From positions 124,001 through 188,000 of the forward strand of contig JARGPP010000007.1 of the NCBI GenBank assembly GCA_029210085.1: a DNA stretch of 64,000 nucleotides. The letters are read 5' to 3'. Each line of letters starts with the position of its first letter. Position 1 is the first letter of the stretch. Origin of the DNA: Legionellaceae bacterium (GTDB lineage Bacteria > Pseudomonadota > Gammaproteobacteria > Legionellales > Legionellaceae). A model generated the notes under the pieces. The model searched no databases, was not told where the DNA came from, and saw only the letters and a list, made by a program, of their open reading frames with translations. Made by a program: the position numbers and the translations under genes. Below are positions 41,454 through 50,525 of the stretch, piece after piece.

Positions 41454-41463
41454 GGGGGGGGGG
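41454..41463 (-). repeat. Ten-base homopolymer in the leader of the TRIC gene
   Basis: Ten consecutive G on the plus strand (C on the coding strand) end eight bases before the TRIC start codon, where a ribosome site would normally be. Tracts this long are prone to slippage, so expression may be phase-variable. Confidence 0.7.
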
Positions 41464-41552
41464 TAATTTTTTAGTATTTTACGACTTTTTTTAAAAATTA
41501 AACAGTGCTATCGTGGCTGCGCTTAATATTTTATTTAAATTAGGGATAGCTC

Positions 41553-41875
41553 ATGAATAAATTGATAGTAGCAACTGCGCTTTTAGGCTGCACGAGTGTC
41601 ATGGCGGGTACTATGGGGCCTTTGCCACCTAAGCCACTGCCTTGGCATTTTCACACGGGTATTGGCTATGTTAATTATGAAGATATGGTTGACCCCAATA
41701 CAACGGTATTGCGTATTGCGGGCGCGATGTGATGACTTGTCAAAAAGCAACTTTTGGCATTGAAGTCGGTGCTCAAACGAGACTAAGTTCGCGATTAAAT
41801 GCCACGGAAACGCAACTCACTTACTTTGGTGGACCTGCCATTCAAGCAACGATTAAACCGTTTTTTGTAATGTAA
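41553..41875 (+). pseudogene. Broken paralogue of the adjacent outer-membrane-type gene
   Basis: The first 59 codons (to a TGA at 41730) encode a signal peptide and LPWHFHTGIGYVNYEDMVD, closely matching the next gene (LPWHFYATLGYVNYEDMVD). After the stop, the +2-shifted frame (41732-41875) continues with FGIEVGAQTRLSSRL and FGGPAIQ, matching FGVELGVQTGLSSRL and LGGPAIQ of the intact copy, then stops early. So the gene has a frameshift and lacks the C-terminal half. TGATG at the break could permit re-initiation, but the product would be tiny. Confidence 0.8.
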
Positions 41876-41885
41876 AGGATAGCAC

Positions 41886-42581
41886 ATGAAAAAAGCAGTA
41901 TTTGCAAGCATGCTATTAGGCAGTGTGGTTGCGGTAGCGGGTACGGTCGAGAATGCATCTAAGTCATTGCCATGGCATTTTTATGCAACACTCGGGTATG
42001 TGAATTATGAAGATATGGTTGATAAGCATATTGCTATTGAGCGCATTGCAGTTTCACGTGATGTTGTGAGTGACCACCATGTTATGTTTGGAGTTGAGCT
42101 TGGTGTGCAGACAGGATTGAGTTCCAGGCTGTTAACCACGCAAGAGAAACTAGATGCCCTTGGAGGCCCTGCAATTCAGACAGTGATTGGCACATTTCTT
42201 GATGTGTTGGGAACTGCTGCTGTACCTTTGAAGAGATTACCGGGTGTTCACAGTTATATAGCACAGGTGCCTCATTCAGCACCGATAGTTGATGCTGTTG
42301 AGCATGTGGATATGTTTGCGAAAGTAGGCATGGCATATCGACAGATGCATTTTGATAGAAATACAATTAATGCGCAGGCAAAAATTAGTCCTGAAGTTCA
42401 AGTGGGTTTAAGTCGAGCACTGTCTTTGCACACCAGTATTGCTTTAGCCTATCAAGGAATTTACGCAAGTGGCGTTGGGCTGACCATCAATGGGACGAAT
42501 CCTTTATTTGCAACGGGAGCTGTTAAATCGATACCCACACAAAATGGTGTGTTACTGATTTTAGGTTGGAACGCTGCTTAA
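41886..42581 (+). CDS. Outer-membrane beta-barrel-like protein
   Basis: A 231-residue protein with a clear signal peptide (KKAVFASMLLGSVVAVAGT) and, after it, alternating hydrophobic/polar strand-like stretches with Gly and aromatic residues (FYATLGYVNYED, DMFAKVGMAYRQMHF, SIALAYQGIYASGVGL, VLLILGWNAA). This suggests a small outer-membrane barrel, though it does not end in the usual Phe or Tyr. An internal segment (about 100-140) is less strand-like. The family is not recognised. AAAGGA precedes the ATG by six bases. The preceding pseudogene is a decayed tandem duplicate. Confidence 0.7.
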   Translation: MKKAVFASMLLGSVVAVAGTVENASKSLPWHFYATLGYVNYEDMVDKHIAIERIAVSRDVVSDHHVMFGVELGVQTGLSSRLLTTQEKLDALGGPAIQTVIGTFLDVLGTAAVPLKRLPGVHSYIAQVPHSAPIVDAVEHVDMFAKVGMAYRQMHFDRNTINAQAKISPEVQVGLSRALSLHTSIALAYQGIYASGVGLTINGTNPLFATGAVKSIPTQNGVLLILGWNAA

Positions 42582-42619
42582 GGGGCAATTGTGTTGTGTA
42601 TTGATTTTAAAAAAGCGCA

Positions 42620-42648
42620 TTGCGAAAATGTAAGGGCTTCGTTATAAT
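42620..42648 (+). promoter_or_regulatory. Promoter of tRNA-Val
   Basis: TTGCGA (42620-42625), a 17-base spacer and a perfect TATAAT (42643-42648), followed by a GC-rich stretch (TAGCCCC) of the kind seen in stringently controlled stable-RNA promoters. Confidence 0.8.
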
Positions 42649-42664
42649 TAGCCCCTGTCAATAT

Positions 42665-42739
42665 AGGCGCGTAGCTCAGTGGTAGAGCACCACCTTGACA
42701 TGGTGGTGGTCGGTGGTTCGATCCCACTCGCGCCTACCA
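42665..42739 (+). tRNA. valV: tRNA-Val(GAC)
   Basis: A 75-base tRNA with encoded CCA. AGGCGCG pairs with CGCGCCT; the D-arm is GCTCAGTGGTAGAGC; the anticodon stem CCACC/GGTGG encloses TTGACAT with anticodon GAC; the T-arm GGTGG-TTCGATC-CCACT is nearly perfect. It lies 22 bases upstream of thrS and may share its promoter. Confidence 0.96.
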
Positions 42740-42761
42740 TCAGATTTGATGAGAAAACAAC

Positions 42762-44690
42762 ATGTTAACAATCACCTTGCCAGACGGAAAACAACTCCCG
42801 TTTGATGCACCTGTTACAGCACTTGATGTGGCGATGGCCATAGGGCCTGGCCTTGCAAAAGCGGCACTTGCAGCTGATGTAGATGGTACTTTGGTTGATA
42901 TGAGCTTTAAGATAAACCAAGACGCAACAATCGCCTTGCTCACAGAAAAGTCTCCTGAAGCTGTTGAGGTGATTCGACATTCAACCGCGCATTTGCTCGC
43001 GCAAGCCGCCCAATCACTATTTCCTAAAGCACAGGTCACTATTGGCCCTGTGATTGAAGATGGTTTTTATTATGATTTTGCTTTTGACAGACCGTTTACG
43101 CCTGATGACTTGGTGCGCATTGAAGAAAAAATGCATGCGCTTGCAAAACAAAATATCCCCATTACACGCCGCGAACTAGCACGAGATGAAGCCATCGCTT
43201 ACTTTGAAGGTTTAGGCGAAAGCTATAAAGCGGAGATTATCCGAGATATTCCAGCCCATGAGGTGCTTTCGCTTTATAAACAAGGTGATTTTGAAGACTT
43301 ATGCCGTGGCCCTCATGTGCCTTCCACAGGATTTTTAAAGGCTTTTAAATTGACTAAGCTTGCAGGCGCTTATTGGCGTGGTGATTCTAATAACGCGATG
43401 CTTCAACGTGTTTATGGGACGGCATGGGCCGACAAAAAAGCACTCAAAGCTTATTTATTTCGGATTGAAGAAGCTGAAAAACGTGATCACCGTAAAATTG
43501 GGAAGGCACTGGATTTATTTCATTTTCAAGATATTGCCCCTGGCATGGTATTTTGGCATGCAAAAGGGTGGACGATATATCGTACACTTCAGCAATATAT
43601 GCGCGAGCGTTTAGCTGAGTTTCATTATCAGGAAATTAAAACGCCACAATTGGTAGATAAAATACTGTGGGAAAAATCAGGGCACTGGGAAAATTTTCGG
43701 GAAAACATGTTTTTGACCGAAACGGAAAACCGCAGTTACGCGGTTAAACCCATGAATTGCCCTTGTCATGTGCAAATCTATAATCAGGGCCTTAAAAGCT
43801 ACCGTGATTTACCGCTTCGTTATGCTGAGTTTGGAAATTGTCATCGCTGTGAGCCATCGGGAGCATTGCATGGTTTAATGCGTGTTCGAAACTTTATTCA
43901 AGATGATGGTCATATTTTTTGTTCTGAAAATCAGATTCAGGCTGAAATAGCTGCATTACTAGGCTTAGTGCAGTCGGTGTATGCTGATTTTGGATTTGAT
44001 AGTATGACGTATCGTTTGGCATTGCGACCTGAAAAACGTGTGGGTAGTGATGCGGTATGGGATAAAGCCGAGTCAGCGCTTGCCAATGCCATGCATGAGC
44101 ATGGCATTGTGTGGGAGGATGCGCCAGGTGAAGGTGCTTTTTATGGTCCTAAAATAGAATGTTCACTGTCGGATTCGTTAGGACGAATTTGGCAGTGTGG
44201 AACATTCCAAGTTGATTTTTCAATGCCTGAGCGACTTGATGCGCAGTTTATTGCTGAAGATGGCTCAAAACAAATACCTGTGATGATTCATCGTGCCATT
44301 TTGGGGACATTTGAGCGTTTCATGGGAATTTTAATTGAGCATTATGCTGGCAAGTTTCCACTTTGGCTGGCGCCGACACAAGTCGTTTTAATGACAATTA
44401 GTGAAAAGCAACACGAATATGGTGCAAAAATGCATGAAATTTTGCAAAAAAATCACATTCGTGCAAATTTTGACTTGAGAAATGAGAAGATAGGCTTTAA
44501 AATCCGCGAGCATACTTTACAAAAAGTTCCTTATCTTGTAATTGTTGGAGATAAAGAAGTTGATGAAAACCTTGTGAGTGTCCGTTCTTGTGATGGCACT
44601 GATTTGGGGCAAATGACCATTGATGCATTTTGCGCAAGGCTTTCAGAAGAAGTTGACACGAAGAATCGTGTAGAAACCATTGGAGGATAA
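42762..44690 (+). CDS. thrS: Threonyl-tRNA synthetase
   Basis: ThrS charges tRNA-Thr and edits mischarged Ser. The 642-residue product (same length as E. coli) has an N-terminal TGS domain and the editing domain with [10 protein letters not shown]. The catalytic domain has zinc ligands in [10 protein letters not shown], motif 2 in [15 protein letters not shown] and motif 3 near [16 protein letters not shown]-terminal anticodon-binding domain follows. Its 3' end overlaps the ribosome site of infC. Confidence 0.97.
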   Translation: MLTITLPDGKQLPFDAPVTALDVAMAIGPGLAKAALAADVDGTLVDMSFKINQDATIALLTEKSPEAVEVIRHSTAHLLAQAAQSLFPKAQVTIGPVIEDGFYYDFAFDRPFTPDDLVRIEEKMHALAKQNIPITRRELARDEAIAYFEGLGESYKAEIIRDIPAHEVLSLYKQGDFEDLCRGPHVPSTGFLKAFKLTKLAGAYWRGDSNNAMLQRVYGTAWADKKALKAYLFRIEEAEKRDHRKIGKALDLFHFQDIAPGMVFWHAKGWTIYRTLQQYMRERLAEFHYQEIKTPQLVDKILWEKSGHWENFRENMFLTETENRSYAVKPMNCPCHVQIYNQGLKSYRDLPLRYAEFGNCHRCEPSGALHGLMRVRNFIQDDGHIFCSENQIQAEIAALLGLVQSVYADFGFDSMTYRLALRPEKRVGSDAVWDKAESALANAMHEHGIVWEDAPGEGAFYGPKIECSLSDSLGRIWQCGTFQVDFSMPERLDAQFIAEDGSKQIPVMIHRAILGTFERFMGILIEHYAGKFPLWLAPTQVVLMTISEKQHEYGAKMHEILQKNHIRANFDLRNEKIGFKIREHTLQKVPYLVIVGDKEVDENLVSVRSCDGTDLGQMTIDAFCARLSEEVDTKNRVETIGG

Positions 44691-44697
44691 AACCATT
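44682..44697 (+). promoter_or_regulatory. Ribosome site and rare ATT start of infC
   Basis: A perfect GGAGG (44682-44686) lies eight bases before ATT (44695-44697), the only codon in frame at proper spacing. In E. coli the AUU start is the basis of IF3 autoregulation; the same control is inferred here. The GGAGG sits inside the last codons of thrS, whose stop is at 44688-44690. Confidence 0.85.
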
Positions 44698-45228
44698 AGT
44701 GCACCAGTCAAGCGTGATAGCGATCGCGCGCGAATCAATGAGCAAATCAAGGTCCCAGAAGTGCGTTTAATCGATGCGGAGGGCGAGCAAGCAGGTATTC
44801 TTTCATTGAGAGAAGCTTTGCATATGGCCGAAGAAAGTGGTCTTGATCTTGTTGAAATTTCGCCAACAGCTAAGCCACCTGTCTGTCGTGTGATGGATTA
44901 TGGAAAATTTTTGTTTGAGGCGAGCAAGAAGCAAGCGGAAGCACGCAAAAAACAAAAACATGTACAAATCAAAGAGGTAAAATTTCGTCCGGCAACGGAA
45001 GAAGGGGATTATCAGGTCAAGCTACGCAACCTGACACGTTTCCTAGATAATGGTGATAAGGTCAAAGTTACCCTTCGATTTAGAGGGCGTGAAATGGCAC
45101 ATCAAGACTTGGGGATGCGCATTCTCGAACGCGTGAAAGAAGACACAGCTGATTTTGCTGTGGTTGAACAGCACGCAAAGCGTGAAGGTCGCCAATTATT
45201 GATGGTGTTATCACCGAAGCGAAAATAA
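44695..45228 (+). CDS. infC: Translation initiation factor IF-3
   Basis: IF-3 prevents subunit re-association and checks start-codon choice. The 177-residue product has the N-domain with [16 protein letters not shown] and the [21 protein letters not shown] segment, then the C-domain with [17 protein letters not shown] and [17 protein letters not shown]. The start is ATT at 44695 rather than the TTG at 44680, because GGAGG is eight bases before ATT and none precedes the TTG. Confidence 0.95.
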   Translation: MSAPVKRDSDRARINEQIKVPEVRLIDAEGEQAGILSLREALHMAEESGLDLVEISPTAKPPVCRVMDYGKFLFEASKKQAEARKKQKHVQIKEVKFRPATEEGDYQVKLRNLTRFLDNGDKVKVTLRFRGREMAHQDLGMRILERVKEDTADFAVVEQHAKREGRQLLMVLSPKRK

Positions 45229-45277
45229 TGAAACTGATATTATGTTGATATGAGTTAAATGCGGAGTTACAAATGTT

Positions 45278-45478
45278 ATGCCAAAGTTAAAAGTACATAG
45301 CGGAGCGGCTAAGCGCTTTCGTAGAAAGGCCAATGGGCAGGTAAAACGCCGAGGGGCTAATCGAAATCACATTCTCACCAAGCACACAACTAAGAAAAAA
45401 CGTGCTGCACGTGTTGAAGCAACAACATTGAAGCCATGCGATGCTCGCTTAGCGAAACGTATGTTGCAAGGTAGTTAA
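45278..45478 (+). CDS. rpmI: 50S ribosomal protein L35
   Basis: A 66-residue, very basic protein with [20 protein letters not shown] at its start and [13 protein letters not shown]-like central sequence, diagnostic of L35. GGAG lies upstream. In E. coli the rpmI leader is the target of L20 autoregulation, which may also apply here. Confidence 0.96.
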   Translation: MPKLKVHSGAAKRFRRKANGQVKRRGANRNHILTKHTTKKKRAARVEATTLKPCDARLAKRMLQGS

Positions 45479-45492
45479 GGGGAGAATGAATT

Positions 45493-45852
45493 ATGCCAAG
45501 AGTTAAACGCGGTGTGACGGCAAAAGCTCGTCATAAAAAAGTTTTAAAACAAGCTAAAGGCTATTACGGTGCACGCAGTCGAGTGTATCGCGTTGCAAAA
45601 CAAGCGGTTATTAAAGCAGGTCAATATGCATATCGTGACCGTCGCCAGAAAAAACGACAGTTTCGTGCGCTTTGGATTACACGGATTAATGCAGAAGCTC
45701 GTATGAGTGGTTTGTCGTATAGTCGGTTGATTGATGGTCTTAAAAAAGCAGACATTGAGTTAGACAGAAAGGTGTTAGCTGATATGGCTGTACATGATAA
45801 AGCAGCATTTGCAGCACTTGCAACACGTGCAAAAGAGGCTTTGGGCCTGTAG
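45493..45852 (+). CDS. rplT: 50S ribosomal protein L20
   Basis: A 119-residue basic protein starting [18 protein letters not shown], with [19 protein letters not shown] and [18 protein letters not shown], all standard L20 features. L20 is essential for early 50S assembly. GGGGAG precedes the ATG by eight bases. Confidence 0.97.
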   Translation: MPRVKRGVTAKARHKKVLKQAKGYYGARSRVYRVAKQAVIKAGQYAYRDRRQKKRQFRALWITRINAEARMSGLSYSRLIDGLKKADIELDRKVLADMAVHDKAAFAALATRAKEALGL

Positions 45853-45855
45853 CGC

Positions 45856-46884
45856 ATGTTGGATGATATTAAGCGATTAGAAAGTGAGGCGCTCAAAGCA
45901 ATTGAAAAGGCTGAGCGCCTTGATGTTCTTGAAGCAATTCGTGTTGATTTCCTTGGTAAAAAAGGAAAGCTTACGGATATCTTGAAGGGCGTTTCTTCAT
46001 TGTCTCCGGCTGAAAAACCCAAGGTGGGGCAAGCGGTTAATCAAGTTAAACGTAAGATTTTAGCGAGCTTGGAAGAAAAACACGAGCACCTGAAAATACT
46101 TGAGTTACAGATAAAATTAGCCCATGAAAAAATTGATGTGACTTTGCCCGGTCGTCAGGCTAACAAAGGAACGTTACATCCCATTACACAGGTTCGTGAC
46201 AAAATTATCGATTATTTTAGTCGGCTCGGGTTTGATGTGTTAGATGGACCTGAGGTTGAGACAGAGCATCATAATTTTGAAGCCTTAAATATTCCAGATC
46301 ATCATCCGGCGCGTGCTATGCACGATACATTTTACTTTGGAGATGGTCGACTTTTAAGAACGCACACTTCACCTGTTCAAATTCGTTCAATGCAATCAGG
46401 AGGAAAACCTCCTTTTCGTTTGATTGCACCGGGGCGTGTATATCGTCGTGATTCAGATGTGACACATACGCCTATGTTTCATCAATTAGAAGGTCTCTTG
46501 ATTGATGAAGTGAGTCAAAATATTACATTGGCTAGTTTAAAAGGCGTGCTACAAGACTTTTTTACTTTTTTCTTTGAAAAGTCGGTTGGCGTTCGATTTA
46601 GGCCCTCATATTTTCCATTTACAGAGCCTTCGGCTGAAGTTGATATTGCTTGTACGGCATGTGATGGCAAGGGATGTCGGGTGTGTAGCTTCACTGGATG
46701 GCTTGAAGTTTTGGGATGTGGCATGGTGCATCCAAATGTACTGAATGCTGTCAATCTTTCGCCTGAAATGTATCAAGGGTGGGCCTTTGGATTAGGCATT
46801 GATAGATTAGCAATGCTTTACTTTGGAATTGATGATTTACGGATGATGTTTGAGCACGACTTAAATTTTTTAAAGCAATTTTAG
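45856..46884 (+). CDS. pheS: Phenylalanyl-tRNA synthetase alpha subunit
   Basis: PheS is the catalytic subunit of the (alpha-beta)2 class II enzyme. The 342-residue product has an N-terminal coiled coil (about 1-85), motif 1 around [21 protein letters not shown], motif 2 [18 protein letters not shown], and motif 3 [14 protein letters not shown]. It begins three bases after the rplT stop. No pheM-like leader gene was seen between them. Confidence 0.97.
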   Translation: MLDDIKRLESEALKAIEKAERLDVLEAIRVDFLGKKGKLTDILKGVSSLSPAEKPKVGQAVNQVKRKILASLEEKHEHLKILELQIKLAHEKIDVTLPGRQANKGTLHPITQVRDKIIDYFSRLGFDVLDGPEVETEHHNFEALNIPDHHPARAMHDTFYFGDGRLLRTHTSPVQIRSMQSGGKPPFRLIAPGRVYRRDSDVTHTPMFHQLEGLLIDEVSQNITLASLKGVLQDFFTFFFEKSVGVRFRPSYFPFTEPSAEVDIACTACDGKGCRVCSFTGWLEVLGCGMVHPNVLNAVNLSPEMYQGWAFGLGIDRLAMLYFGIDDLRMMFEHDLNFLKQF

Positions 46885-46910
46885 CGCATATTGATTGTTT
46901 GTCCTCATTG

Positions 46911-46976
46911 CCTCGGCTTATCCGAGGTATCCAATTGGTTTAGTTCACATTTTCTTGGATACCCCGCTTAAAGCGG
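46911..46976. repeat. Composite inverted-repeat element between pheS and pheT
   Basis: Three nested pairings lie in 66 bases. CCTCGG/CCGAGG (46911-46916, 46922-46927) and CCGCTT/AAGCGG (46964-46969, 46971-46976) are small hairpins, and GGTATCCAA (46926-46934) pairs with TTGGATACC (46955-46963) over a longer distance. The symmetrical layout resembles paired REP-like units. It follows pheS with no T-run, so termination is not assured. Confidence 0.55.
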
Positions 46977-47036
46977 AGTACGTAGGCAAATAACAATACA
47001 AATGCTTGTAATAAAACACTAAATTAGGATATGCCA

Positions 47037-49430
47037 ATGAAAGTAAGTGAGTCCTGGCTCTCTGAGTGGGTTAATACACCCTTAAAACATACTGAACTTG
47101 CTGAAAAGCTAACGATGGCAGGCCTTGAGGTTGATGAAATTGGTCGAGCGTCAGGAGCATTTACTGGGGTAACAGTTGCTTATGTGCTTGAGACAAATGC
47201 TCATCCGAAAGCAGATAAACTCACGGTTTGCAAAGTTGATGTTGGAGAGAAAGAGCCGGTTCAAATTGTTTGTGGCGCCTCTAATGTTCGTGCAAATCTT
47301 AAAGTTGCTTTGGCGCGTCCTGGTGCTGATTTGCCCGGTGGGATGCATATCGAAGAAACATTGCTGCGTGGTGAGCTCTCCCAAGGTATGATTTGTTCCT
47401 CACCCGAATTAGGTTTAGAAGATACAGCTGAAGGTATATTAGAGTTGCCGGATGACGCACCCATTGGTACATCACTGCAGGATTATTTACAGCTGAATGA
47501 TCATATATTCATGATTGAGCTGACACCGAACCGTGCGGATTGCTTTAGTATGCGGGGTGTGGCACGAGAAGTATCTGCTTTAACACATACGAATTTAAAC
47601 ATCCCATTGATTGAACCTGTAAAGCACAGCATTGATGATTGTATTGATGCGCATGTTGTAGAACAAGAAGCGTGTTCTGGGTATGCGCTGCGCTTAATTC
47701 GCGGGATTAATCGAGTGGCCGTAACACCATTATGGATGAAAGAGCGTTTGCGCCGAGGCGGCATTCGGCCTATTCACCCAGTGGTTGATGTGACGCAATA
47801 TGTCATGCTTGAATTTGGGCAACCGATGCATGCTTTTGATGCGTCAAAAGTTTCAGGAGATATTCAAGTCCGATTGAGTCAAAAAGGTGAGCAGTTGACT
47901 TTGTTAGATGGGCAAGCGGTTACTTTTGAAGCCGGTGTGTTATTGATTGCAGATCAAATCAAACCTTTAGCGATTGCGGGTGTCATGGGGGGCGAGGAAA
48001 GCTCAGTCAGTGTTGATACAATCGATGTAGTGCTTGAGAGTGCTTTTTTTGAACCTCATCGTATTGCCGGTGTTGCAAGAGCGCATGGTTTATGTACGGA
48101 TGCATCTCAACGCTTTGAGCGTGGTGTTGATCCCGCGCTGCATCGCGATATCATTGAGCGTGCAACGACATTATTGCTTGAAATTGTTGGTGGGCAGCCA
48201 GGTCCTGTCGTATGGAAGCATACAGCTGATTATTTGCCTGAAGTAAGTATTGTATTTAAACCGAGGCGTGTACTGGAATTGACAGGGCTTGATGTGCCCG
48301 TACACCAGATGAAAAGCATGCTTGAAGCGCTTGGTATGACGGTTTTTATTCGTCATACAGATGATCATTTATGGGATGTTCAAGTACCTTCCTATCGTTT
48401 TGATTTATCACTAGAGGTTGATTTAGTCGAAGAAATTGCAAGACTTTATGGGTATGATGCGCTTATTCCACAAGTGTCATTTGGCCCACTTCATCGGGGC
48501 AGTTTGAGTGCTTTTCATCAAACAAGCCGTGATGTTTCTGCTTGCCTGATGCAACGAGGCTATCATGAAATTATTAGCTATAGTTTTGTTGATCCAACCG
48601 TACAAGCCGCATTTTACCCTGATGCAGAAACGTTTGCTTTGTTAAACCCCTTATCTCCAGAACTGTCAGAAATGCGAGTGAGTCTTTGGCCGGGTCTAAT
48701 CGCTGCATTGATTCACAATATTTCACGGCAGCAAGATGTGATGCGCTGTTTTGAGACCGGTGTGGTGTTTGATATGAAGGATGGTGTGCTTCATGAGCGT
48801 GCTGCGCTTGCAGGTCTGATGACAGGAGAGGTCGGTGCGCTTAATTGGGGCGAAAGCATACACCAGTATGATTTTTATGACATGAAAGGAGATTTAGAAG
48901 CTTTATTTTCAAATGTAAATCAGCCCTTACGTTTTGTGTCAGAGACTATGCCAGCACTACATCCTGGCAAATCAGCCCGTCTTTATTTAGGCGAGCGAGC
49001 CATAGGTTGGCTTGGTGTATTACATCCAGCCCTTGCTGAAACATTTGATTTGAATGCGGAGGTTGTGCTGTTTGAAGTGGCGTTAGATGCACTTGAAGCA
49101 GTAGAACATGTGCGGTATCAGTCTATTTCAAAATATCCACAGGTACGCCGTGATTTATCTTTGTTGGTCGATGAAGCTGTGACTGCAGGAGATATTGAGG
49201 CAGCCGTGCGAGCTGCAATTGAGGATAAAACTGATGCGCTTAAAGCATTTTATTTATTTGATCAATATACTGGTGAGCAAGTGCCTGTTGGTCAGAAGAG
49301 CTTGGCGATTGCGTTGATTTTTCAAGACAAACAAACCACCATGGCAGAGCAAGAAATCACACCACTGATTCAAGCGGTTATTGATACACTTGAGGCAAAG
49401 TGGTCGGTTCAAGTGAGAGATGGTGTCTAA
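47037..49430 (+). CDS. pheT: Phenylalanyl-tRNA synthetase beta subunit
   Basis: PheT pairs with PheS and holds the editing site. The 797-residue product begins MKVSESWLSEWV, with a tRNA-binding domain (about 40-150), B3/B4 editing domain (about 215-370), B5 domain, a catalytic-like core and the C-terminal anticodon-binding FDX-ACB domain (about 705-797). ATG at 47037 has AGGA seven bases before it and matches E. coli PheT (MKFSELWL). ATG at 47031 is the alternative. Confidence 0.97.
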   Translation: MKVSESWLSEWVNTPLKHTELAEKLTMAGLEVDEIGRASGAFTGVTVAYVLETNAHPKADKLTVCKVDVGEKEPVQIVCGASNVRANLKVALARPGADLPGGMHIEETLLRGELSQGMICSSPELGLEDTAEGILELPDDAPIGTSLQDYLQLNDHIFMIELTPNRADCFSMRGVAREVSALTHTNLNIPLIEPVKHSIDDCIDAHVVEQEACSGYALRLIRGINRVAVTPLWMKERLRRGGIRPIHPVVDVTQYVMLEFGQPMHAFDASKVSGDIQVRLSQKGEQLTLLDGQAVTFEAGVLLIADQIKPLAIAGVMGGEESSVSVDTIDVVLESAFFEPHRIAGVARAHGLCTDASQRFERGVDPALHRDIIERATTLLLEIVGGQPGPVVWKHTADYLPEVSIVFKPRRVLELTGLDVPVHQMKSMLEALGMTVFIRHTDDHLWDVQVPSYRFDLSLEVDLVEEIARLYGYDALIPQVSFGPLHRGSLSAFHQTSRDVSACLMQRGYHEIISYSFVDPTVQAAFYPDAETFALLNPLSPELSEMRVSLWPGLIAALIHNISRQQDVMRCFETGVVFDMKDGVLHERAALAGLMTGEVGALNWGESIHQYDFYDMKGDLEALFSNVNQPLRFVSETMPALHPGKSARLYLGERAIGWLGVLHPALAETFDLNAEVVLFEVALDALEAVEHVRYQSISKYPQVRRDLSLLVDEAVTAGDIEAAVRAAIEDKTDALKAFYLFDQYTGEQVPVGQKSLAIALIFQDKQTTMAEQEITPLIQAVIDTLEAKWSVQVRDGV

Positions 49431-49772
49431 ATGAGTATATCTACTGAAAGTTCCCATTATAAACAGCATATTTTTGTCTGTACTAATCAAAAGGACCCCG
49501 GTAAAAAGTGTTGTGCTAATACTGGGGGTGAGCCTTATTTTGATTACTTGGCAAAAAAATTAAAAGCAGCAGGCCTAAGTGGTCCTGGACAAATTCGAGT
49601 GAGTCAATCAGGTTGTTTGGGGCGTTGCAGTTTGGGACCTTGCCTTGTGATTTACCCTGAAGGCGTTTGGTACACTTATACTTCAACAGATGACTTAGAT
49701 GACATTGTTGAAACACATTTACTCGAAGAAAAGCGATGTATACACCTTTTAATGCATCAGAAAAATAATTAA
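49431..49772 (+). CDS. Thioredoxin-like [2Fe-2S] ferredoxin
   Basis: A 113-residue protein starting directly at the base after the pheT stop, so co-translated. It has the four cysteines of thioredoxin-fold ferredoxins: FVCTNQKDPGKKCC near the N-terminus (about 16-28) and SGCLGRCSLGPC (about 61-72), followed by VIYPEGVWY. Proteins of this family are related to NuoE and to Shethna-type ferredoxins. The electron partner is unknown. Confidence 0.88.
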   Translation: MSISTESSHYKQHIFVCTNQKDPGKKCCANTGGEPYFDYLAKKLKAAGLSGPGQIRVSQSGCLGRCSLGPCLVIYPEGVWYTYTSTDDLDDIVETHLLEEKRCIHLLMHQKNN

Positions 49773-49795
49773 TGTGTAAACATGCCCTATAGAAA

Positions 49796-50371
49796 TTACA
49801 TTTTAGTGTCTTTTCCTTTGGGTGTGTTTGTTTCATCTAACCCTTCTTCAAAGTGCCAAAGATCTTTGATATTTTTGGCTGAATTTTCTTGCTCTTGTAT
49901 CCACGGTTTTCGTTTAGGTCTGTTCTCAGTGGTGTCTGTATAGCCTGCTTTAGGGTCTGATAAAATACCGAGTGTTTGTAAAGTGCTTTGAAACCATTTA
50001 AAAAAGTCTTGTATCGATTCATGGACCTGATTATAAACCATACTCGATGTTTTTAGATGGACGGCTATTGCAAGTAGACCCGATTCCTCATCATAGAGCG
50101 TTTTGTGCCAGCTTTTTTTAAGTTGTTCTAAATCTGAATTGCTTTCATAGGCTATTTTGGCATCCAGCAACTGGGTTTCTAATCTTGCGATAGGGCCGGA
50201 TATATATTTTGCTTGTTCACCCCTGTCCTTGAAAGTAGGCTCTAAGTCTCTTTTGATAAACTCCAGTTTATTGATCATTTGATCATAGGCTTCTATGACG
50301 AGTCTCAGCTCTTTTTGTGCTGGTGTTTCAGGTGTATCTGTACTTTTTTTGAAGAAATCAAGCCAAGGCAT
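49796..50371 (-). CDS. Unknown helical protein, 191 residues
   Basis: No recognised family. The product is strongly helical and charged, starting MPWLDFFKKSTDTPETPAQK, with no signal peptide or membrane helix. The C-terminus holds an acidic cluster (WHFEEGLDE) followed by a polar tail (TNTPKGKDTKM), reminiscent of E-block signals on type IVB effectors; this is suggestive only. AAGGA lies about ten bases upstream of the ATG. It is convergent with the ferredoxin gene and transcribed in the same direction as the next unknown gene. Confidence 0.75.
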   Translation of the reverse strand: MPWLDFFKKSTDTPETPAQKELRLVIEAYDQMINKLEFIKRDLEPTFKDRGEQAKYISGPIARLETQLLDAKIAYESNSDLEQLKKSWHKTLYDEESGLLAIAVHLKTSSMVYNQVHESIQDFFKWFQSTLQTLGILSDPKAGYTDTTENRPKRKPWIQEQENSAKNIKDLWHFEEGLDETNTPKGKDTKM

Positions 50372-50472
50372 GATGAATTTTCCTTGATGGAGTATATGTA
50401 ATTAAAGTGTAGTCGATAAGCTGAATTTATCAACAGTGGCGTTGTGCTATCGTTTTGATAAGATATGTATGT

Positions 50473-50493
50473 GCCTGAGCGGATAACTCAGGC
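50473..50493. other. Hairpin between the two unknown genes
   Basis: GCCTGAG (50473-50479) pairs perfectly with CTCAGGC (50487-50493) around a seven-base loop. No T-run follows on either strand. It lies just past the end of the 802-codon gene and could slow or terminate its transcript with Rho. Confidence 0.4.
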
Positions 50494-50525
50494 GGGCTCA
50501 TGTATAACTATGCGTCCAATATTGA

